From Macrosoma leucophasiata (Eukaryota > Arthropoda > Insecta > Lepidoptera > Hedylidae), in contig JAWQUS010000003.1 of the NCBI GenBank assembly GCA_036365455.1, positions 2,686,001-2,750,000 on the forward strand: DNA of 64,000 nucleotides. Reading direction: 5' to 3'. A program made the translations under genes and the position numbers. Below are positions 53,043 to 63,104 of the stretch, piece by piece (within the stretch, counting starts at the first letter, position 1; the number at the start of each line of letters is the position of its first letter). Under the pieces are notes generated by a model, which saw only the letters and a program-made list of their open reading frames with translations, made no database searches and had not been told where the DNA came from.

Positions 53043-53426
53043 TGTTTTAATAGTTTTCACAAATCGATTCCACCACTAATTCCACTTCATCGATTGTCTC
53101 CACAAACACGTTGTTGATTCAGGCGAACCCACTAAGAAAACTTCGGTCCATCAACCAAGTAATGGTTGCACGAAATATATGGGTAAATGTACTCCGCTAC
53201 AACCACGCCTACCTTTTACCGCCGGTATAACTTGGTATTTATCGAGCTTCTATTTTTTTTACGTCTTTGCCGGAGTGTTTAACCTATTGGCTGCCAGGAT
53301 CGTCTGTTTATTAACACAACAATCGGGATACAATTTAAAAGAGGAGTTGCTTTAATATATGATGTTTTTTGTTTTTGGATGCTTTTATTGAGTAGCAATT
53401 GCATGAGTTTCCCATAATATAGGGTA

Positions 53427-54553
53427 TGGTTGCTCAAATCGTACCCCTTAAGGAAATACTGCTGTAATATTCTCTACAATTGAAATAAAACAAAATGTTG
53501 AACGTTTACGGAATCTTTATTTATCTGAGTTTCAGCCAACAATCATAAAAAACTTTGACTTAAATAGGTTTTTAAGCTTTTTTCGTAAACATACGTTCGG
53601 TACGATTAAGGTCGCTTAATTCGTACCACCTATAGCCTAATTCGTACTTAGAAAATATGGTACAAATAAGACACAAACTTTGTCGAATAATACTCGATGA
53701 CATGATGAAAATTATAATTTGAGATCAATTATAAATATTTATTTAAATACCTTTATTAAAAACTGTCTAAGTGTAGACACTTTTTAATAAACACTTCAAC
53801 AACAACTTTTTTGTAGGGAGTTGAAGTTAATTCCATTGTTGGATTGGTACCTTTCGCGTAATGTTATTATTTACTGTTGTGATGTTAGGCAGAGGTGATA
53901 AAATATTCAAGACAGACTTAATTCCTCGTTTATTAGCCATAATTTTATCATCTGTCAATATATTGTCATCGACATCGTCTTGACTATGTCGAAATAATGT
54001 AGAAAGTCCAGGCTCAATGAAGGGTGGTGTCGACTCTCTAGGAAATGATGTGGTTGGTGAAAAGCGGTGTTGAGTCTCTAGGTATTAAGGGTGGCTTTGT
54101 TATTTTAAGTGGTTATGAAACTGTTGGTGGAGATCCAATTAATAATTGATTCATACTACCTAATTCGTACCAGTACGAGTAAGGAATTGGGCATAGGTAC
54201 GATTTACGCAACAGAGTTTTAAAAGTTTTAAACCAAAGCCACAGGAATTACCTAAAAAAATCTTGGGTTAGAATATGCTTAAACTATTGCCAGATAAGTA
54301 CTAAAAATATAATTTATCAAAGAAAATACATAACTATCATATGGCTACCGTAATAAGCTTACAAATGACGATAAAATATTACTGAAAACTGTGTAAAAAA
54401 CTTACTTTTTGATTATTTTTGCTTCACGAAATTAGCCGGCGTTTCACTTTCCACCGTTTGCTCGTCCAACTGAATAGTACAGGTTAACGCCACTAGAAGG
54501 TGCACTTTGTAAATATTAGCCGAGATATTCCTGGGGTACGACTTAGGCACTGG
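53427..54553 (-). mobile_element. pogo/Tigger-like DNA element relic
   Basis: TA at 53425-53426 and 54554-54555 bounds it. The outer 21 bases (TGGTTGCTCAAATCGTACCCC, one base short here as GGTTGCTCAAATCGTACCCC) and the right end GGGGTACGACTTAGGCACTG are imperfect inverted repeats, 14 of 20 matching. Internal words such as TTCGTACC repeat several times. It encodes a C-terminal-looking peptide at 53827-54084. The superfamily is an inference from the TA and the CAGTG-type end. Confidence 0.45.
53827..54084 (-). pseudogene. Coding-like fragment in pogo-like relic
   Basis: An 84-codon frame without a usable start reads on the minus strand ETQHRFSPTTSFPREST, then IEPGLSTLFRHSQDDVDDN, DKIMANKRGIKSVLNIL and ends QQWN. 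Codon-like quality is good: no internal stop and a low-complexity acidic/serine-rich region like the C-terminal tails of pogo-type transposases. A second, shifted FTNHII / IPRDSTPLF passage upstream near 54080 repeats the PRxSTPxF motif. No catalytic DDE block was found. The assignment is tentative. Confidence 0.35.
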
Positions 54554-54581
54554 TACGAATAAATAAATCTTAACCTACTTA

Positions 54582-54848
54582 CTGGTGGTAGAGTTTCAGT
54601 GTAGAGTTCGAGTGCGGTGGTGCCTACGCCCTCGAGGGGCGTAGGCACCACCGCATTACCTAATTTATCTGCCGCGTAATGGTAGTGTTCATCACTATAG
54701 TGTTCCGGTTAGATGGTAATGTATGGCCCCGTAATAACTATCACAGAGACACACTATCTAAGGTCTCAGGGGTGGCAAAGCATCTGCATTTTGACCTCTG
54801 GTCTTTCTGTTAGTGTCTATAGGCTGCAGATATCACTTAACATCTTGA
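54582..54848 (+). repeat. R300-B with a 19-bp hairpin
   Basis: TTACTGGTGGTAGAGTTTC to GATATCACTTAACATC. TGCGGTGGTGCCTACGCCC at 54613-54631 mirrors 54637-54655 around TCGAG, so the GCGTAGGCACCACCGC segment is duplicated in reverse. Confidence 0.7.
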
Positions 54849-55066
54849 GAGTTTCCACAGGTTACGCGAAAGGCGAAAAACACGCGGGCGGAGCGGCGGG
54901 CAACAGTGCTATAATATAAACATAATAATATCAACTATTATCAACCCCCCCTCCTACTGATATATGAGTTATCTCGCCTCTGATTACCTAATAAGCTGAT
55001 CAATCGCTATGAAACTTTCGCCCGTATCTGATAACGTATCTGTTTGTTTCTCCAAATATCGTTATG

Positions 55067-55550
55067 TAGCGACGGTGGCAAGGCAAACAGGCGTGCAGCT
55101 CACATGGATGTTAAGTGATGACTTTTTTTATGTTATGGAAGTGGCAAACAAGCATGCAGCTCACATTGATGTTAAGTGATGACTGCAGCCTATAGACACC
55201 CACACAAAGACCAAGGTCAAAATGCAGATGCGTTACCACTCCTGAGGCCTAAGGTGTTATGTCTCTGTGCCGGAAATTTTAGCGGCAAGTACATTAGGTA
55301 ATGCAGGTAATGCACTGGAGCTCTACCACCAGTACCAGTACTGCAGCCTATAGACATCTACACAAAAACCAGAGGTCAAAATGCATTTGCGTTGCCACCC
55401 CAGACTTAAGTCTGTGTGATAGTTATTACGGGGCCGTACGTTACCACCTAACCAGAACACGATAGTGTTGAAAACTACAATTTGGCGGCAGATAGATTAG
55501 CGGTGGTGTCTACGTCCACGATCTTCTGGAAGTCTACCATCAGTAAAATT
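55067..55550 (-). repeat. R300-B split by R300-A
   Basis: The outer copy is subfamily B: right part 55337-55550 (TTATTACGGGGCCGTACG on plus strand), left part 55067-55126 (GGATGTTAAGTGATGAC). Between them is a subfamily A copy. Confidence 0.75.
55127..55336 (-). repeat. R300-A inside R300-B
   Basis: Tail TTTTTTATGTTATGG at 55125-55139, start CTCTACCACCAGTACCAGTA at 55321-55336, with an internal deletion. Confidence 0.75.
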
Positions 55551-55574
55551 CGGGATCATCACACAGATGCATGA

Positions 55575-55740
55575 TTTTGCATCAGATGGGGGATACCATT
55601 ATCACCACGCTTGAAATGCGGATTGGCGATCGAAATCGTTTTATTGCGGTACGCTGCTTTCCAACCCGCGTTATTGCGTTTATTATCGCCCTATTGCAAT
55701 GGTTTAACCTCCATTCTTCGGTTGACCTCCTTCATTAAAC
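55575..55740 (-). repeat. T2 LINE tail
   Basis: ACCATTATCACCACGCTTG and CGCGTTATTGCGTTTATT are the reverse of the T2 consensus. Confidence 0.6.
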
Positions 55741-55811
55741 GGTGAGATCATCATGTTCCCATATTATCGCCACGACAGAATGCCCAAAAAAAATTACTCT
55801 CGTGTAACCCA

Positions 55812-56040
55812 AACCAGAGAATATGTAATAATACTACGTATAGAATGGACACTTCGACGTCCCGCCCGATTTGCTCGCATCACTCAACCCCTTCCCCTCA
55901 TATGGGCGACGGTTGGTATTTTGTACGTGCTACGCACACAGGTGCGGGTGTAGGTAAATACACGTCACTGATTGATGTCTGTGTAATAGAAACCAAATTA
56001 AGCGGTTGTATGGAATTTTGGCTGAGTGTCCGCGGTGTGG
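55812..56040 (+). repeat. S220 repeat copy 3
   Basis: Shares the S220 words with 9909 and 27199 and has a 6-bp insertion (GTAGGT) before AAATACACGTCACTG. Confidence 0.65.
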
Positions 56041-56084
56041 CCAAACATATTAATATTATTATTACCATATTATGTCTCTCGTCA

Positions 56085-56862
56085 GCATGGGGTCCAATTT
56101 GAACCTCGGACCTTTGTCAGGCTTGCGCGAGGACATGGGGGGTCCAACACGTAGAGGCCCTTTCGAGAACTTTGATCTACTTTGTAATGGGTTATATTCG
56201 GCGGGACCTCTCTCTGACTGCATCAATAGTTAATACAGGCACAGACAGACCCCGCAGAATATAATGGGGCTATTGTAATGATAAGTGATTCGCCAAACTT
56301 TGGGCTATGTGGGTGAACTGGGGGGACTAGCTGGCTGGGCTTATGGAGTGAGATCCGGCACCTGCCTATATTCAACATCTCACATTTTCGAATCCTACTT
56401 TAGGCAGGTGGTGACTCGCCTCTCCTTGGTGGGCCCCCGAAACAGCCAACCCGATGGTCGACGGGGGGCAACACTATTGAGAGAGGCTGGGGGTGTCGAG
56501 AGGTCGAGAGGGCCGGTCGAGAGGGCCCCGGTTTCACCATCACGAGCGAGTAATCTCGAGCTCGGAGCGGACTTCCCCGCTATTATGCCTTTAGGCACTT
56601 CCATCCCCGAGTGTATGGCTCTTGCAGAAATTTAGACAACAGCCTATTATCTAAATTTCTGCAAATGCCATACCTCTAGCGCCTCACTCTGACCGGCCAA
56701 TGAAGGCAAGCCAGAGGTGAGAGACCTGATGCTCTGTCCGGCCATACCTCTGTGTGGCGGACGAGGCGGAGCCCAGTTCTCTCGGAGGAACTCGAGATGA
56801 TGGTAGGGGGTGGTGTCGCTACTCACCAACAGCTCGCCACAAGCTGCTCTGCCCATATTATT
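56085..56862. repeat. GC-rich dispersed-element fragment
   Basis: Distinctly GC-rich between AT-rich flanks of TATTATTAT type on both sides. Includes CCCCGCAGAATATAATGGGG and a hairpin at 56613-56672 (GCAGAAATTTAGA with TCTAAATTTCTGC). Open frames of 116 and 69 codons have no recognisable product. Likely a retroelement piece. Confidence 0.4.
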
Positions 56863-57308
56863 ATTATTATATTACCAATAGTAATATTATATTACCACTA
56901 TACCATTGACGCAGTTTAACAGAAAAGAGATCGTATCTCTTTAAAAACTATTTCGGATTATCCAGTAAACAATTTGAATACTTGGCAACCCTTAACCTGG
57001 TTCGTCGGTGGGACAGTAAAAACAAGGTCAGTGACGTCACGCCACGCTCGCTGCGCTTAGCAACGACGGCAAAAACAGACGATGGTTAAAATTGACAATC
57101 TTTGTTACGTTCGGATAAATTTTATTAAATAACTAGCTGACCCGGCAAACTTCGTATTGCCTCACAATGAAATTATGTGTCAAAGGTTTGATAGATACGG
57201 ATTATTTGTATAGGAAAATGAAATTAAATGTAGAAATTCCCGTGAGAATTAGTGATTTGAGTACCTTAGTTAGTTAAATAATGACGTTAAATAGTATTAT
57301 ATAGTCGT
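56863..57308. other. Mostly unassigned; Helitron-like end on minus strand
   Basis: CTAGCTGACCCGGCAAAC at 57133 begins a reversed copy of the 30238-type element (to about 57230). The remainder is unassigned. Confidence 0.45.
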
Positions 57309-57984
57309 TCAAGAAATGGTCGAAACAGTCTCATCATAGATATTAACTAATACATATTGTTTTAATTTACTTTTGTACTTAATTAAAGATTCACATTCTT
57401 TTATTTCACTAGGAAGTTTGTTAAATAACTGTGCACCATCAAACATTATATTATTTTTGCCGTATTGCTTTGTCCTATGTTTCCTGAGTGTTATTTTGTT
57501 TGTGTTTCTTAGATTATGCGAAAAAGTTCGTTTAGTACAGAGGTTCCCAAACTATTTTTTCTCGTAGACCCCTTTCAATTTTTTTCTGGTTTCCGTGGAC
57601 TCCCGTCCTTGCTACATTTATATCACATTCCCATATTTCCAATTTTTATTTACGCCTACGTAGCCCCCCATCGATTCTCCCATGGACGACTTTGGGAATC
57701 ACTGGTATGATGTAAGTAAATTGGTACTATCAGTGTATGTGTTGAGATCCATTATCGTGGACCCCCATTTTCATTTCATGGACCCCCAAATTTTATTTTC
57801 GCTGATGCAGACCCCTTTCAAGTTGTCATAGACCCCCAGGGGTCGATATAGACCACTTTGGGAATCACTGGTTTAGTATATTTAATTTCTGTATGGATTT
57901 TATTTGTTAGTATTTTTTTACGAGTATGCAAATATGTATATAATTGTTTTAGGTTAAAGATATATTTTTTTTTGTGTACACAAA
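57309..57984 (-). pseudogene. CR1/Jockey-like LINE C-terminus split by hAT
   Basis: The minus strand from about 57984 to 57871 reads LKQLYTYLHTRKKILTNKIH; after the hAT insert the same frame continues RTFSHNLRNTNKITLRK, then FDGAQLFNKLPSEIKE and stops at 57309-57311. The pattern F-x-G-x-x-L-[FW]-N-x-L-P-x-E-[IV]-K, followed by K-x-x-L-K-x-Y, is the usual end of CR1/Jockey-type LINE polyproteins. The frame joins cleanly if the hAT element and one 8-bp duplication are ignored. The polymerase is not present upstream; a palindrome lies at 57955-58000. Confidence 0.7.
57538..57870. mobile_element. hAT-like element, 333 bp
   Basis: Ends CAGAGGTTCCCAAAC and TTTGGGAATCACTG are imperfect inverted repeats; GTTTAGTA at 57530-57537 and 57871-57878 is an exact 8-bp target duplication. 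The right-end sequence TTTGGGAATCACTG also occurs inside at 57691-57704. Repeated GGACCCCC phrases fill it. No transposase. Confidence 0.85.
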
Positions 57985-58000
57985 AAAAAATATATCTTTA
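57955..58000. repeat. 46-bp near-symmetric palindrome
   Basis: TAAAGATATATTTTTTTTTG to 57976 and its complement from 57979 pair over 22 bp with a TA centre. Confidence 0.8.
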
Positions 58001-59502
58001 GCCTGTTTTTTTTGTATAGGATAAGGGTAGGAGTCATTTTGTTGTAGTTAAATAAGGTTTTTATAATTTTGTTTTGTGTTATTTGTGAAATAAACTGGCT
58101 CCGGTGTCTTCTCTAGATTTAAACTTATGAGTTTAAAAGTTTTTATGCGAGAAGGTTGACAGACAATCAGACTGGCCAACTGACCCTGAATGGTCAACGC
58201 AAAAATAAATGTAAGTTCTCTACGATATACGAGTACGAAATACTTAGTACAATTTTATCAAGTAAGTGACCGACCACACCTATTAACAACAACAATAAAA
58301 AACCTATTTAAAGTGTATTTAGAGGACACATTCGTCATTCGGATAACTTATCACCGGTTACGTGTCAAGATAGGCACACACACATGTATGTGCCTGTGTA
58401 CAGATGTTTTCTAATATGACCTCGACATTGACATTGAGTTGCCCCTACCATGTGTCCGCTCGATTCGAACGAAATCACATGTTTCATTGACCTACGTTGA
58501 TAAGAAATTTATTTTCTCTTTCGTTGATTATTTGAATGTATTATAGTGCTCTTTGAACACGTGTTTCATTTGTTAACATCGAGTCTTTGTTGATCTACAA
58601 ACAATAACGTGTAGTAGGTACGTCTAATTATAAGTTGTTCGTATTTCAAATTGTTAAACAATTTCAGACATATTGTTTGGTAACTTGTGGTAAGTCTATA
58701 AGTCTTGTTTTGATCGCTGTATCTATAACCAAATTTCAGGAAAACTTGGCAGTATTCCCATTAATGTCTTATTACTTGAGACTAAAAATGCCCATTATTT
58801 GTTTGTGACCTAATGTCACATAATATAGACTTATCAAGACGTTGCGAACATTACAATTCTTTCCATGTTGTCTTCTTTTGCTTTTTAAAACAACAACTAC
58901 GTTTTTTCCTTGTTTTATACAACTTGTTTCTTGAAATTATGTTTATTAGCGATATTTCTTACTACGATGATCCAATTACATTAATTTATTCAAATTATCA
59001 TAGCGAAATGACTTGATAACAATAATGAATCGTGATCGACAATCGAGTACAATCGGTACCGCGGATTAATTCTATTCTGATTAGCATTTGATATTTAAAG
59101 GCCGTTGTATTTAGTTCGTTTTTTTATACCTAATGAGACCGGTCCAGTTTTATTATTACCGATTATCGCATTTGTTTTCAATGTGACATTGATCGATATG
59201 AATGATACCGTTTCACTTTTACTTTTGCCAATTCTCTAATCATATCTTGTTTATTAAAAAGTTCATTCACCTCAAACTTTCAGTGATAACACTAGGTTAT
59301 GTAACGTTTTTTTTTTATGACCACTTCTGCGAACACGTGGAGATTTGAATTCAAGGTCGACTTGTTCTTGCGATCGTGATTTGTTTTTTTGTCGAGTTTC
59401 CTTGAAGAGAGTATAAATAACTTTCCCAGATAGAGGTGCCTCTGGTATTAGGTGATTATGACTATGCTTACCTAATATTTGAGGTACCTCGCTTATTTTC
59501 AT
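58001..59502. other. No recognisable feature
   Basis: Open frames at 58190 and 58813 show no motif. This is the longest stretch of the window without an identifiable repeat. Confidence 0.45.
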
Positions 59503-59690
59503 TGACAGAGCCCGTGAGGACGTAGGCAACATCGCGTTACTTACTATTTTTTTCGCTAAACAGCGTTCATTCGAAAGACTTCAGCCAAAAGAGTGTGCTG
59601 GACAAAAGTCTTGTGTATCATTAGGGGAGGGGCGACAATATTGCATTACTTACTTTTTTTTCGGTAAACAGCGTTCATACAAAAGACTGG
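59503..59690 (+). repeat. Diverged R300 start fragments
   Basis: TGACAGAGCCCGTGAGG and two similar GTAAACAGCGTTCAT passages (59555, 59665) look like decayed, partly duplicated R300 5' sequence ahead of the good copy. Confidence 0.35.
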
Positions 59691-59966
59691 GTGGTAGAGC
59701 TTCAGTGACGAAGCTCGCGGGCGTAGGCACCACCGCATTACCTAATATACTTGCCGCTAAATGGTAGTGTTCAGCACTATCGTGTTCCGGTCAGGTGGTA
59801 ATGTACGGCCCTGTAATTTCCGGCACAGAGGCATAATACCTTAGGCCTCAGGAGTGGTAACGCATCTGCATTTTGACCTTGGTCTTCATGTGGGTGTCTA
59901 TAGGCTGCAGTCATCATTTAACATCAATGTGAACTGTATGCTTGTTTGCCACGCCCGTTATATAAG
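59689..59966 (+). repeat. R300-A, full length
   Basis: ACTGGGTGGTAGAGCTTC to GCCACGCCCGTTATAT. Without a long A tail. Confidence 0.75.
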
Positions 59967-60430
59967 ATTATTTTGATGATTGTTATTTAGTTAAACAAAA
60001 AATCGACATGAAAATTTGTAAAAATATATATATATATATAATGTGTGTATTTTATATATTTATATATATGTATGTATGTATTTAATAAGTAAGTTTATTA
60101 TAGATATTTTACTATTTGCTTATTAAATCATATAATATGTCATTATGGTTAGTAAATCTTTTAGTTTATAACTTTATTCTCAATGCACCAACATATTTTT
60201 TTCTTTCTCAACACAACCCCAAGGTTGACTGGTCGAGAATGCTTCATAGCATTAAGTCCGCCTCATGTACTTGTAAGTGCAAGAAAGTTTAAATAAATAA
60301 ATAAATAAAATTTGACAGCAATGACAACGACAACAGCAATGTCGATAGGTGGTCGCACCGCTGATTCTGCGGTGGGATCCTAACCTATCCACCAAGGGGC
60401 TAGTAGAGGTATAAAAACTTCGATACACGA
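59967..60430. other. No clear feature; TA microsatellite
   Basis: A TA tract lies at 60028-60083. CAACCCCAAGGTTGACTGG to TAAATAAATAAAT near 60220-60308 looks like a short LINE-type 3' end but is unassigned. Confidence 0.4.
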
Positions 60431-60447
60431 GTTATATTTTTTTTTTT

Positions 60448-60990
60448 TTTTATGTAATCGAGTGGCAAACACGCCTGCAGTTCACGTTAATGTTAAGTGA
60501 TAACTGCAGCCTATAGAATCAGAATCAGAAACTCATTTATTCATTTAGGGTGACAGGCACCTCTTATGACACGTCAAAAACAAACAAAATAAACTAAAGC
60601 GAATAACAATTGATATACATGTCAAACAAGATAAAAAATATAATATGTAAAGTCAAGAATATCACTAAGATAAAACTAAATGTCATAAACTAATGTAAAA
60701 AGTATATCAGTAGAATGTCTCTTTTCCCCTTTACAAACTTGTAACAAAGAGTAAAAAGAAAAGAAAAAGAGTCATTCTTTGTCATTCACCGGCAAAGTTC
60801 CAAAGGCCAATATGATCTGAGAAAAACTTGCCGGAAAAAACTCAGTCGGCTCTTTTAAAAATATCTCTTAGGCATATTTTTACAATTTTCCATAATTTAT
60901 AAACACCCACACAAAGACCAAGGTCAAAATGCAGATGCGTTACCACTCCTGAGGCCTAAGATGTTATGCCTCTGTGCCGGAAATTACATA
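60448..60990 (-). repeat. R300-A split by LINE tail
   Basis: Left part from the T run to AACTGCAGCCTATA; right part from ACACCCACACAAAGACC to CCGGAAATTACAT. The inserted LINE fragment is described next. Confidence 0.75.
60511..60898 (-). repeat. LINE 3' region with GAATCA tail
   Basis: GAATCAGAATCAGAAACTC at its 3' end; further in, ACTTGCCGGAAAAAACTCAG and GGCAAAGTTCCAAAGGCC. Longest copy of the family also seen at 1911, 6788 and 28493. No clear frame. Confidence 0.65.
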
Positions 60991-61267
60991 TATATTGAAT
61001 TAATATTTTATGTTATTAGTATCTGCAAAGTATAACAGGAGCTGGTAGTATTTAATCACAATTCTATACCTCTGGTCTGAAAGTATGACGTGACCTCACA
61101 TGCGGTGTATTCGCACATTATAATGAATAGGTAGGTACCTATATGGCTAGAATGTAAATAGACGCATCATGAATATTTAATACTACACTTGATTATATTT
61201 GCATGACACTAATTATTATTTTCAGTATACATTTCACACAGTTAGTTTACGGTTTCGCTCTACATTT

Positions 61268-61520
61268 TTACTGGTGGTAGAGCTCCAGTGACGAAGCTCG
61301 TGGGCGTAGGCACCACCGCATTACCTAATATACTTGCCGCTAAATGGTAGTCTTCAGCACTATCGTGTTCCGGTCAGGTGGTAATGTATGGCCCTGTAAT
61401 TTCCGGCACAGAGGCAATACTTAAGAAGTAGTAACGCATCTGCATTTTGACCTCTTGTCTTTGTGTGGGTAGGCTGCAGTCGTCACTTAAACATCAACGT
61501 GAATTGAAATAAAAAAAAAT
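61268..61520 (+). repeat. R300-A, near full length
   Basis: TTACTGGTGGTAGAGCTCC to TAAACATCAACGTGAATTG and an A run; the usual GCATGCTTGTTTGCC is missing. Confidence 0.75.
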
Positions 61521-62072
61521 GAAACAATAATCTTTAGAAAAATTGTCTTTTAATAGCATTATGTAAGTGATGATACAAAGTAAAGTTACGAAACAAATAC
61601 CTAAATCTTATACATATAAAAGGCAGAAATACATTCTTCGGAAAGATAATATATATACGACCTTGAATCACTATAAGGTCATCCTTTCATTACGTACTGG
61701 TTTTCCCTAAAGTGTGAAAGAGACAGTTGACGAAAACAAAGGTCGTACCATCTCGTATACACACTGCACACAGATGTCATCGCGTATGTGTGAGTGCACA
61801 CACGTGTCGTGAGTAATATTTGTACGTGCATTACGACACGTCAGCCTTGGCGAAGTGCAGTCTGGCAACGCTAATATAGGGTTGTAAGGATGAAAGAAAA
61901 ATTATTTTATTTAAAAAAAATGTATTTTTTTTAATAGTTTAGAATAAAATTAATGTATCTTCCCTGATAGTAAGTGATACTTACGTGTAAGTTGAACTTA
62001 TAGATGCCTGTGGTACATGTTTTTATGTCTGATGTCTTAACTAAGTTATTATGAAGTTATGTGTTTTGACAT
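61521..62072. other. No recognisable feature
   Basis: Nothing identifiable was found here. Confidence 0.45.
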
Positions 62073-62075
62073 TAA

Positions 62076-62218
62076 GCCTGGGTTGCACCACGATATTTGT
62101 TAAATTATTGTAACATTTCACGTCCTTCTCTAACATTAACAGATTTCTTTAAGTTAGAGAAGGATGTGAAATGTTACAATAACTTTAACTTATACTAATA
62201 TCTTGGTGCAACCCAGGC
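62076..62218. mobile_element. Harbinger-like foldback element
   Basis: GCCTGGGTTGCACCA and TGGTGCAACCCAGGC are perfect 15-bp inverted ends; most of the 143 bp can fold back (ACATTTCACGTCCTTCTCTAA with its near complement). TAA flanks both sides (62073-62075, 62219-62221). Confidence 0.75.
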
Positions 62219-62264
62219 TAATTGTGATGATGATTAAACTTACTTAAATTAGTGTCAACTGTAT

Positions 62265-62316
62265 AGGGCACTGTTAGTGAACACTACCATTTATCTTCAG
62301 ATAAATCAAGTAATTG
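62265..62316 (-). repeat. R300 fragment
   Basis: CACTGTTAGTGAACACTACC and TTCAGATAAATCAAGTAAT resemble the 5'-middle part of R300-B. Confidence 0.35.
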
Positions 62317-62867
62317 GAAAGATATCTATTTTCTGGCACAGATGCGTAATATATTTGGCGTTTATACAGTGATATCGATCAGCGATAACGCAAAAACTAC
62401 TAAACCAATCATCATGAAACTTTGTACTTATATTCTTGAAGGTATTCAAAGTAACATAGGATACCTTTTAATTGCGAGTGAAGCCGCAAGTAAGAGCTAA
62501 TTTTAATATATAAGGAACATGGAGAATGCATCAGCGTAGAAATATTTACACACTGTCAGCCAACTGCGTGATGAATTCAAGGTACGATAAAATCATCCGT
62601 CACAAAAATATCAAGCGTATGTTTACAAATAAGCTATTATAATCAACAAATGTCTGAAGGGAAGACATTATTTAAATAAAGCACTTTATTTTTATATCGG
62701 AATGTCACGCAGCTTTATATTCGAGCTTTATTGCCACGAAATCAAAACAGGATATATAAACTTGATAAAATCGTGATTGTATTGTAGATATGTCACATTT
62801 TGTTAATGAATGCAACAGGTGGGAATGTGATAATGTATCCAAGTTTTAAACTTTCACGATTTGTATT

Positions 62868-63095
62868 CATATTTTTATATTGTAAACGGGACTTAATCGC
62901 GTACTATTTTAATCGAAGTATTTACCTCGACACTCGACGTTTCGGCCGTAATGCAACGGCCGTGGTCACGAGTAGACTACAGTCAGTCTACTCGTGACCA
63001 CGGCCGTTGCATTACGGCCGAAACGTCGAGTGTCGAGGTAAATACTTCGATTAAAATAGTACGCGATTAAGTCCCGTTTACAATATAAAAATATG
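62868..63095. mobile_element. 111-bp perfect foldback dimer
   Basis: Arms 62868-62978 and 62985-63095 are exact reverse complements with a 6-nt loop ACAGTC. Core CGACGTTTCGGCCG and GGCCGTGGTCACG. ATGTATCCAAGT occurs at 62833-62844 and 63093-63104, a possible target duplication. Confidence 0.85.
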
Positions 63096-63104
63096 TATCC
63101 AAGT

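Noticed and set aside
56285..56635. 116-codon GC-rich frame
   Set aside because: It lies in a GC-rich repeat fragment where stop codons are rare by composition; no recognisable domain.
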